Assembly: GCA_030849065.1 (NCBI GenBank)
Contig: JASAON010001568.1
Location: 1 to 60,580, forward strand
DNA from: Jaenimonas drosophilae
Taxonomy: Eukaryota > Euglenozoa > Kinetoplastea > Trypanosomatida > Trypanosomatidae
Direction of reading: 5' to 3'
Length of the DNA: 60,580 nt
Shown here one piece after another: positions 54,501 to 60,580 of this stretch. Positions within the stretch are counted from its first letter, which is position 1; each line of letters opens with the position of its first letter. The position numbers and the translations under genes are program-made. The notes under the pieces are model-generated. The model worked only from the letters and a program-made list of their open reading frames with translations. It did no database searches and was not told the origin of the DNA.

Positions 54501-56606
54501 ACTGCGTGCACGGATGCCCGTGAAGCTGCCACTGAGCACGGAGTTGCGTGGAAACGTTTGTAAGCACTCCTTGAAGAAGGGGTGGCGAAGCAGCTTGAGG
54601 ATCGTTGGACGACGTTCCGGGTCCTTCTCCATGCACCACGAGATGGCATCCTCCAAGTCAGCGGTGAAGGGCCAACACCGTGGGGGAAATTGCAGTTCAA
54701 ACGTTAATATCTTGTCGCGCACATCTTCGTAGGCCTCCTCGGCAATCTCAATTGGATCTCTGCCATAGGCGAGGCGGTACATGAGCACACCGAGACCCCA
54801 CACGTCCACCATGGCGGTTCTACTATGATTGGGCTGCACACTCCTCATGGTACGTGAGGGTTGTGATGCGGAGGAGGTTGGCTGACCTTGTGAAGAGCTC
54901 GACTGCGCGCGTGCAGAGAGTTGGCTTGCATTCTCACCCACATAGCGCACGGAGCTGTTGCCCGAACGACGAAGCTGAGTGGTGCTCTCCATGGGGTGCG
55001 CCAAGGTAGATGCATCAACATCATCATTGGCGTATATCCATCCCTCATCAAAGACCTCGGGCGGCAAACTGGCGAGCTCACCATTGAATACGAGCGCCTC
55101 GGGGCATTGGCAGGTGAAGAGCCACGAAAAACCTGCATCAGCGATGCAAAAGTGCCCATCAGCCGTTTCCAGGACGTTGTCGAGCTTGATGTTGTGGTGA
55201 TAAATCTTGTGCGAGTGCAACACACGAAGACCCATGGCCACCTCAAAGAGAATGTAGCGCAGCTTCTCCGTCTCGTTGTCTAGATTGCCAGCATAGCGGC
55301 AGATGTTGCCCTTGGTGTGGTACTGTGAAATGACGATGAGATTCTCTTTGCACTCATCACTCAGTACGTCGTGCACCTTCAGAATAGTTTCTTGGTTGAG
55401 ATTGATCAGCACACATTGTTCGGCCACGACGGAGTCAAGCAACGCACGTCGCAGGGCGAAGCTCACCACCTTCATGATGCGCAAGCTGGGGTCGGAGCCT
55501 TGTGTGCTTGGTGAGTCGCGGCTAAAATCCTTGCGTGTGGCGGTGCCCCGACTAGTCCGAGAGAGGGGCAGTGAGGAGCCAAGTTGGCCTATATCACCCG
55601 CCGTTGTCGGCGTACTCACACCAACGGAGGAGCCCGCGGTGCTACGACGATCCAGCGCATCTTTCTGTGCGAAGAAGCTGCGGCCAACGGTACCGCTGCT
55701 GTACGCACCACGTACTACGTGGCCCTCAATCGCATCCATCGTGTTAAGCTCGGGGGTGGTGAGAACGCAGGAGCGGTTGGAGAGGCTGATCTCCGGGTGC
55801 GAGACGAAGAGGAGGCCAATTGGGCAGCTCTTTAGACGCGTGAATACCTCGAACATCATGAGCTCCTCAGAGGTGGGGCGTTCCGTCGTATCACCTTGGC
55901 ACCGACGAATCACCTCATCCACGCGCTGTATTAGGTGCAGCGCACGTTTGCTAATTTTTACGTTGTTGTCGGGTGAGCCACCACAACCCACAAAGGCAAC
56001 AGAAGGTGTGGCAGAGGAGGGAGTAGAGAGTGCGGGGGGTGGGGCGGTGCTGTTGCTACTGGTATGGTGCATCGCAATGGTAGGCCGTGGAGAAGAAACG
56101 GGCGGGGTGGAGCTCTCCAGAATGGATGGGGGCGGGAACTCTTCGGCGTGTGAAACACTCAAGGCTGCATCCACGAGCTCCCCTTCCCATGATTGGCACC
56201 GCTCCGACATGCTCGACTGTGGTTGCTGCACACTCTTGTATTGCGAGAGGCGCCGTGTTTGTGTTTCACTGATGAGGCTTGGCGCACCGCCACCGGCGGA
56301 GCTGAAGTGGTTCGACATTTCCTCCACCACAAAGTTGCGATCACGCATGGTTGCGGCAGCAGAAGGGCTGTGTGTGGTGGCGAGCAGGTGCGGGCTGCTC
56401 GTGGTCGTGGGTGGGCCCTCAGGGGAATGTGGAGTACGTGCGAAGAAGTCTTGGCTTGCACCGCTGTGATGCATACGTGGCTCCTCCACGACGGCTCCAA
56501 CGCTGGTTGAGCGATCAGCAGTGGCTCCTCCGTTGGCGGAGTTGTTGTTGGCGGAGCCCGAGCGACGCGACTTTTCATCGTGTATGTGGTAGTTCTTCAT
56601 CCTCAA
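51582..56606 (-). CDS. Tandem pseudokinase - zinc finger - LRR - dual-specificity phosphatase fusion ('kinatase')
   Basis: The 1674-residue protein starts with 340 Ser/Thr/Pro-rich residues. A first kinase-like domain (about 370-690) has YHHNIKLDNVL (about 472) where the catalytic HRD should be and ADAG in place of DFG. A second (about 735-1010) keeps a glycine loop (LIGSGRWCDTF), a VVYKVL lysine and ADFG, but has HLSVSPSNIFF (about 872) without the catalytic Asp. Both are probably inactive. A Cys/His cluster (about 1083-1125; CVVCHMS, CPTCCD, CGKC, HHAEGHH) looks like a B-box or ZZ zinc finger. Four or five leucine-rich repeats follow (about 1292-1389). The C-terminal 160 residues are a dual-specificity phosphatase with VDDIPGAD and the intact signature HCFAGLSRS (about 1600), so phosphatase activity is expected. 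Proteins joining kinase-like and DSP domains are known in trypanosomatids. Confidence 0.9.
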   Translation of the reverse strand: MRMKNYHIHDEKSRRSGSANNNSANGGATADRSTSVGAVVEEPRMHHSGASQDFFARTPHSPEGPPTTTSSPHLLATTHSPSAAATMRDRNFVVEEMSNHFSSAGGGAPSLISETQTRRLSQYKSVQQPQSSMSERCQSWEGELVDAALSVSHAEEFPPPSILESSTPPVSSPRPTIAMHHTSSNSTAPPPALSTPSSATPSVAFVGCGGSPDNNVKISKRALHLIQRVDEVIRRCQGDTTERPTSEELMMFEVFTRLKSCPIGLLFVSHPEISLSNRSCVLTTPELNTMDAIEGHVVRGAYSSGTVGRSFFAQKDALDRRSTAGSSVGVSTPTTAGDIGQLGSSLPLSRTSRGTATRKDFSRDSPSTQGSDPSLRIMKVVSFALRRALLDSVVAEQCVLINLNQETILKVHDVLSDECKENLIVISQYHTKGNICRYAGNLDNETEKLRYILFEVAMGLRVLHSHKIYHHNIKLDNVLETADGHFCIADAGFSWLFTCQCPEALVFNGELASLPPEVFDEGWIYANDDVDASTLAHPMESTTQLRRSGNSSVRYVGENASQLSARAQSSSSQGQPTSSASQPSRTMRSVQPNHSRTAMVDVWGLGVLMYRLAYGRDPIEIAEEAYEDVRDKILTFELQFPPRCWPFTADLEDAISWCMEKDPERRPTILKLLRHPFFKECLQTFPRNSVLSGSFTGIRARSANNRTSSFYSRRTPINGYFLKHLIGSGRWCDTFLASSRGHNGPVVYKVLTRSILRRFEELHSDRARKEKRRQLVVCQKLRSPYLASMLDIFDVGKDGCGVVVEHFRGGSLREMPPIASTSTSTDAAHKNMSNEMHVALPCAQTLQHLLRCVLCGLAVLHDNGIAHLSVSPSNIFFCDETQTYKLADFGPAFLSVDEIKHSVDVGKPIFSLPARITEGRPRINGVHVDIFCVGLLAATIVPSLSRTLWRQLECAPGYAPINPQEIISTVAENSRELSLPPTLIDFITDALTRKVDARRLLRSPFLHSEDGIVEEIGVSDLPASPSEIEEVLIPQVVEEHRMLDVIGQDPFAESHMISTTLDAMMDGPPAVVPCVSFKYRGKLECVVCHMSIVIVFYQCPTCCDMIKCGKCALVDHHAEGHHLDAYIIRTVEHHRDGSKCAKLVVPSQFQDVHVLELIEMKANLPSRTLYAHDATRSPVTRSTSPSISKVRSDINFVQLDEADSSISTIDGRSATNLKAFSSLTAFNGLSSGTCDDNSNKKLAKPAKKTVLPKAEDLDQVTWQQELERCRESFSSELLLYSFGFEEVPMEVYNPPLLHVVVLDLSQNMLTELPSELSFLVYLRKLTVSYNQLHELPDSLGNLRDLENLDASHNLLTDLPATFSFLVHLEIISLDYNDFTTVPSAMLEIMAPPTRTRLTNTSNLHESIMSEAGGNPKGTTTEESNAEFLMTPTHNFSDEYTGTSNSNGDSCGTSNSPRLNVIYLAANDHLTTFPSVEQLRRFASLTIALDNEPSIYRHYEHQRLATKLPNVTVNWNKIYPDEIVANLFCGSLRSAQSQMVYERLGIQYLLTVGRQLTPVPPKGGKHRVIVVDDIPGADILSSLQEAVEFIDESHRRGVGCLVHCFAGLSRSATTVIGYLMIQKHMRLDDAYLLAKKGRPAILPNKGFFEQLVQLDAKLFPNDRRPLNVAALERPE

Positions 56607-57773
56607 TCACCGCACACGCACACAAGATGCTGTTTTCTTTTTCGTCGTAATACAATATATGTACGAGAATGAGGATGTGAATGGAGAACGCGAGGGTCCT
56701 TGTGTGCGTACGTGTGTACGTGTGTTATGGTGGCGCAGGAACGATTCTTAGCCGGAAACAGAAAAATAAAAATGAAACACTGAAAAAGCAGCTGAACTGC
56801 ACTGTGTGTGCTTGCGTGTAAAGTAGGTTGCTGGAGTAGCAATGTGTATGTCTGTGTGGGTGGGGGTCTGTGTGTGCAGAAAGCCCGACCACAACAGCAA
56901 TAGCAACAGATCCAGCCAAGCGAACTACTTATCACCTCAATACGTGTGTGGTGGGAGAGGGGAGAGGGGTGTGGGCCCTTATATTCAGAGTAGCACACAA
57001 CCGGCAAATGTGTGTGGGAGGTTTGTATGCAGAGGGGAGGGGGAAGAAATTGGTGTGTGGGTGTGTTCTGAGCTTCTGTGTGTACGCGTAGCTTTCGCAA
57101 ATCCACGACAACCACACTGAGTGTGTAGAAAAGGGTGTGTAGGGAGGAGATGGATAGCCTTTAGAGCAACAACAAACGAACTACAGAAGATGAAGCAATG
57201 ATACACGGGCGAAGCACACGCGATTGCTTCCGTCGATCGACCCCTTCCTGCTCTCGAAGAGGGGGTCAGAGAAGTAGAGAGGTGTTTGCGGCAAGCCCTT
57301 CCTTCACCCAATACGAACGTGTGTATGGGGGAAGAGTAAATGAAGGGGAGGGGTCTGTGCTGTATGAAGTAGCTGGCCGACCGAAGGTAGGGGGGAGTGA
57401 ATGCCAGGGAAACTAAAATATCCTAACGTAAGAAGGAATGTAGAACTACAACAACAACAAGATTATCAACGAGGAGAAAAGAAGAACAAAACAATGTATG
57501 TGGGTAATGGATGCATCATGGGATGGGTAGTTGGCAGCAAGACTCATTATGAAGCATGATGCCCCTGAAGCACACATTTTCTTATCTCGGAATATCGCAT
57601 CATGATGGCACCACTCCGACATCGCCGCCCCACATCTCTGCACCCGCCACTAACTCCAATTTGGAATCCAAACATATTCACATACCCAGAGTGCAGAGGT
57701 GGTGCGGAGAGAAGGAAGATGAAACAAACATAACAACAACAACATTCAATGAAACAAAACATCATCTGGGAGC
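56607..57773. other. Intergenic region between the PDI-like and kinatase genes
   Basis: No gene is supported in these 1167 bases. The complement of 56740-56790 is pyrimidine-rich (TTTTTATTTTTCTGTTTCC) and lies about 150 bases upstream of the kinatase ATG, a plausible splice-acceptor region. A stable hairpin at 57239-57267 is listed separately. Confidence 0.4.
57239..57267. other. Nine-base-pair hairpin in spacer
   Basis: GACCCCTTC (57239-57247) pairs with GAGGGGGTC (57259-57267) with one G-T pair and an 11-nt loop on the plus strand; on the transcribed strand the wobble becomes an A-C mismatch. A 10-bp palindrome GTCGATCGAC (57232-57241) overlaps its left side. Function unknown. Confidence 0.4.
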
Positions 57774-59132
57774 TCACCCCCCAAGTGATCTTGACATGAG
57801 TCGTGTGGTGCCGCTCAACACGAGACTGAGCTGCTCCGCAACGTTGGCGGTTTCTACGACTTCACTCACGACGTGGTACTTCAACGTGCCACGTCGCGTC
57901 TCTCGAAGAAACAGAACCACATCATTGTGACGTTGATGGGCGGCGGGTGGATAGATGTCATCCAGAACAAAATTGTATCGCTGCTTTAGCTCCTCATCCA
58001 ACTGCTGATGCTGGCCCGGGGCGTTGATGAAGAGCACCGGCTCACCGCGAAACTGCGCGCTGAGTGCCTCAATCTCCACCTTATCCGCCAGACTGATGAT
58101 GCACAAGGTGGAGGTGCTCGAGGAGCTCGAAGAGGTTGGGGAGCAGTATTTTGCCAAGGATCCAGGCTCTAGTGTAGGAGTGAGAGAGAGGGTCTGTGCT
58201 CGGCGTGATCCATCCTTCATCGTCCCTGGAGGTGAGGCCGTCGTGGACGTTGAGGTCGTTGAGGTTGATGTCGTGGATGTAGAAGTAGAAGTTGTGGTGG
58301 ATGTTGTGGTACTGGTTGTACTTTCCAGCTCACCCAGAAAGAAACGTGCAAGTGCATCATAATGAAATGATGACCCTGGCATACGTGCAACGTGGACATC
58401 TCCAGTAGCATCCACGCTCGCAACGGCAACCTGCGGCAGAGCTGCCACACCCAGCGACTCATGCAACACGCGCTTGTCAGATCCGGCAAACAGAAAAGGC
58501 AGCTCCGCCAGCTTGGGTGAGTGCGCAAGAACGGAGAAAACCGGTGGCACCTTATCCTTGGAGCTGAAGAGCAGCGCCACCTTCTTTTTTGGAGAGTTCT
58601 GAATCATCTGGAGGAGCTGCGCACGATCATTTACACCACGACTCTTCACTCGATCATCTGGAATGGTACTGACGAGGAAAGACTGCAAGGCCGATGCGGT
58701 GCGTTCGTAGTTATAGTCCTCTGCATCACTGATGCTCTTCTTCTTACCCATGCGCCAAAATTTTACGCTTGGGTAGCCCTGAATGCCAAACTGGGCGCCG
58801 AGATTGGTGTGTGTGTCGGCGTTTACGGCACCAACGCGGATGGTGCCGTTGACGGCCTTTGCGAAACGTTCGTAGTCAGGATGAAAACGCTGGCAGTGGC
58901 CACACCACGGCGCGTAGAAGAGGACGACGGTTGGCTTATGAGATGAGATGAAGCGGGTGAAGGTGTGTGGGTTGAGTTCCACGACACCGGATCGAGGGGA
59001 GAAGGGAAAGGCATGGGAGGGTTGTACAGCCAGCACAAGAACAAATACGAAGAAAAGTACGAGGGTGAGAGCTGCCATGCCAATACGTAGTGGTGCCCCA
59101 CGCTTCCCCACCGTCTGCCGCATCACTGCCAT
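57774..59132 (-). CDS. Protein disulfide isomerase-like protein, single thioredoxin domain
   Basis: From the ATG at 59132 the protein has 452 residues. A signal-type hydrophobic helix at about 20-36 (LTLVLFFVFVLVLAV) ends at an SHAF cleavage-like site near 40. The thioredoxin domain (about 48-155) has the active site FYAPWCGHCQRF with Cys77 and Cys80, and a cis-Pro in GIQGYPSVKFW. CGHC is the classical PDI sequence, so disulfide exchange in the secretory pathway is expected. A second, thioredoxin-like but Cys-less region spans about 165-285 (KKVALLFSSKDK, LPQVAVASVD), close to the PDIA6 layout. Then comes a Thr/Ser tract of about 30 residues built from a GTTGTGGAT-type repeat, and a final domain of about 110 residues. 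The C-terminus (MSRSLGG) has no KDEL-like retention signal. Confidence 0.85.
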   Translation of the reverse strand: MAVMRQTVGKRGAPLRIGMAALTLVLFFVFVLVLAVQPSHAFPFSPRSGVVELNPHTFTRFISSHKPTVVLFYAPWCGHCQRFHPDYERFAKAVNGTIRVGAVNADTHTNLGAQFGIQGYPSVKFWRMGKKKSISDAEDYNYERTASALQSFLVSTIPDDRVKSRGVNDRAQLLQMIQNSPKKKVALLFSSKDKVPPVFSVLAHSPKLAELPFLFAGSDKRVLHESLGVAALPQVAVASVDATGDVHVARMPGSSFHYDALARFFLGELESTTSTTTSTTTSTSTSTTSTSTTSTSTTASPPGTMKDGSRRAQTLSLTPTLEPGSLAKYCSPTSSSSSSTSTLCIISLADKVEIEALSAQFRGEPVLFINAPGQHQQLDEELKQRYNFVLDDIYPPAAHQRHNDVVLFLRETRRGTLKYHVVSEVVETANVAEQLSLVLSGTTRLMSRSLGG

Positions 59133-59604
59133 GGCTAGACGGTGAAGAGTGCGACGAAAAAGGCGAGACAGGGTTGTGAGTGAAGTGGTGGGGAAGAGAG
59201 GGGGGGAGGGTGCTCGTGTGTGTGTGNGCTTCACGTAAAGTCAGTGCAAGTTGCTGTGTGCGAACGGGGTTTTAATGACGTTGTGAGTCGGGCTACTCTA
59301 CAATGTACTTGTACGTATTGAATGCAAAGAAAGAAGAAGGAGTAACAGCAGCAAGTTGATGAAACAATATGTGCTCCATGACGCAGTTGTACCATCATTT
59401 GTTTGGTATTGTATGTGGGAGGAGATGATGATGACGATGCTGTTGTTGCTCTTGGTCATACAACAATCTATCATCTACATGATGCTGCAGTCCGGGCACA
59501 ACTCCGCCATCCATGCTGATCATGCCAGCAGGTTCGATACACACTTTCATGGGTATGTGTGTAATGTGTGTGGTACATCATCACATGTACGTTGGTCAGC
59601 CTCC
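59133..59604. other. Intergenic region between CorA and PDI-like genes
   Basis: No gene is supported in these 472 bases. One base is ambiguous (59227). A TTCGA sequence at about 59531 is not part of a tRNA: the flanking five bases cannot form the T stem. Confidence 0.5.
59227..59227. other. Ambiguous base (N)
   Basis: The only undetermined base in the window, in a GT-rich tract in the spacer upstream of the PDI-like start codon. It does not affect the coding sequence as called. Confidence 0.99.
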
Positions 59605-60580
59605 TCATGTACTTCGTAGGTTCCTCTTGATCCATTGCCACGTCACTCCAGATGTTAGAAGCATAATGGCGAGGAGCCCATATCCAAAAGAGTTGTTGTG
59701 CGCATTCTCCGTGAAAAACTCAAAGTTCATCCCGCAGCACGACACAATAAAATCCAGTGGAATGAAGAAGGTTGTGAAGATGGTTAGCGTGCGTAGATGT
59801 GTTTCCGTTTCATTCATGGCCACAGACACCTGAAGGAAGAGGAGAGAAGAAGCCTGCTCCTCGATGCTCGTGCCAACACGCACCGCCTTATCTAGCGCGG
59901 CAAGATCGCGTTGATCTGCGACGGAGAGAGGAGATTGTACTTCCTTCTTGTATTGTGTGTAGGCCAGACGCATCTCTCTCAGCAATGAGCAACGAATGCT
60001 GGCCTCACGGGAGAGTGCGTGGAGGTCCGTCATGGTTTGCGCCACACCCGCAATAGACCGACCTCCACGTGCAGATGATGATGATGATGATGATGTGCGT
60101 TGTTGAGAGGCGAAGATGCTGTTCTCCAGATCATCCAGCTTCTGCGCATCCAGCACAGAGGTGCTGTGAAGTGTGTGTACGGAGGAGTAGAAGAGCTGGC
60201 GCACGAGGTCCTCCATCTCCGCCACCACCTGACGTGTGTTGGCGGCAGACCAAAACGCACCCATGAAATGATCTCCCGCGAAGGATTGACGGCGACGTCG
60301 TCCTCCACGCGTGAATTCTTGCCAGTTGCGAAGGAGATCGGTGATGAACGGCACCTCGGAACGGTGAATGGTGAGTACGCGCCAACGGGTTGGTTGTGTT
60401 GTCGTGGTCTTACTACCATCTTTGGTTGTACAGGAAGAATCTGCATTTTGTGTTGGTGTTGTTGGAGTGGTGCCATCACTAGTGGGGCTGGGCTCCTCCT
60501 CCTCCTTTACCATGAAGATGTGCAGCCGCTCCGTGAGCTCGACGAGCGTTGGCGCAACACGAAGACGCTGCCGTCGTCCT
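59605..60580 (-). CDS. CorA-type magnesium/divalent cation channel, 5' end beyond window
   Basis: The frame is open to the window edge and the sequence just inside it (LTERLHIFMV) fits the CorA beta-domain, so the ATG at 60513 is internal and the gene is cut at its 5' end. The visible part has the RVLTIHRSEVPFI strand typical of CorA, a long helical funnel region (with Ser-run and Arg/Ser linkers), TM1 (LTIFTTFFIPLDFIVSCC), the selectivity motif GMN immediately after it, a short acidic loop (FEFFTEN) and TM2 (GYGLLAIMLLTSGVTWQW). CorA-family channels import Mg2+ as pentamers in the plasma, vacuolar or inner mitochondrial membrane. The first and second TM helices are complete and at the C-terminus as expected; the acidic FEFFTEN loop serves as a cation entry ring in relatives. 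Location in this organism is unknown. Confidence 0.88.
   Translation of the reverse strand, partial: GRRQRLRVAPTLVELTERLHIFMVKEEEEPSPTSDGTTPTTPTQNADSSCTTKDGSKTTTTQPTRWRVLTIHRSEVPFITDLLRNWQEFTRGGRRRRQSFAGDHFMGAFWSAANTRQVVAEMEDLVRQLFYSSVHTLHSTSVLDAQKLDDLENSIFASQQRTSSSSSSSARGGRSIAGVAQTMTDLHALSREASIRCSLLREMRLAYTQYKKEVQSPLSVADQRDLAALDKAVRVGTSIEEQASSLLFLQVSVAMNETETHLRTLTIFTTFFIPLDFIVSCCGMNFEFFTENAHNNSFGYGLLAIMLLTSGVTWQWIKRNLRST

Noticed and set aside
59515..59545. Possible tRNA because of GGTTCGATAC
   Set aside because: Flanking bases cannot form a T stem and there is no A box, anticodon stem or acceptor stem.
1..60580. Frequent CCACGTGG-like words suggesting E-box regulatory sites
   Set aside because: They occur mostly inside coding regions as Tyr-Val-Asp/Glu or Thr-Trp codon pairs, and promoter boxes are not expected in a kinetoplastid polycistron.

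Overview
The window looks like nuclear DNA of a kinetoplastid flagellate, most likely a free-living bodonid such as Bodo saltans or a relative. All 21 protein genes I can support lie on the minus strand. None has an intron. They are separated by short spacers rich in purines on the plus strand, which read as polypyrimidine tracts on the transcribed strand, and in GT/AC or ATG/CAT microsatellites. That is the layout of a polycistronic unit processed by spliced-leader trans-splicing. I see no plus-strand gene, tRNA, rRNA, spliced-leader gene, transposon or CRISPR array. The species is inferred from organisation and gene content only. Transcription runs from high to low coordinates.

From the upstream end (60.6 kb) downward the order is: a CorA-type Mg2+ channel cut by the window edge; a one-domain thioredoxin/PDI protein; a giant protein joining two kinase-like domains, a zinc finger, leucine-rich repeats and a dual-specificity phosphatase; a 2.5-kb stretch without a convincing gene; a 1436-residue helical-repeat protein; an unknown coiled-coil protein; a PERK-like transmembrane eIF2-alpha kinase; a CobB/SIRT5-type sirtuin; a DoxX-like membrane protein; a Tim17/22/23-like membrane protein; a bacterial-type cardiolipin synthase (PLD family); an unknown, probably mitochondrial protein; a MAP kinase kinase; a 1702-residue coiled-coil protein; an unknown 445-residue protein; and a 10-TM FtsX-type permease.

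Next comes a 1.3-kb spacer holding a dense cluster of perfect or near-perfect hairpins (16.55-16.93 kb), the best candidate for an undescribed element here. It is followed by a DDX54/Dbp10 helicase, a TPR/IQ-motif protein, an RCC1-repeat protein ending in a CaaX prenylation box, a small one-TM protein, a spacer with about 2.1 copies of a 210-bp repeat, pyroglutamyl peptidase I, and a protein joining a thioredoxin-like domain to a zeta-toxin-like P-loop kinase.

The genes do not form one pathway, as expected for kinetoplastid polycistrons, where control is post-transcriptional. Several fall into shared compartments: mitochondrial membrane and lipid (cardiolipin synthase, Tim17-like, sirtuin, unknown mitochondrial protein), ER protein quality (PDI, PERK-like kinase), signalling (MAP2K, kinase/phosphatase fusion) and cytoskeleton (IQ and coiled-coil proteins). 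For several genes the longest open frame runs far upstream through low-complexity DNA; I chose the first internal ATG at which family-like sequence begins.
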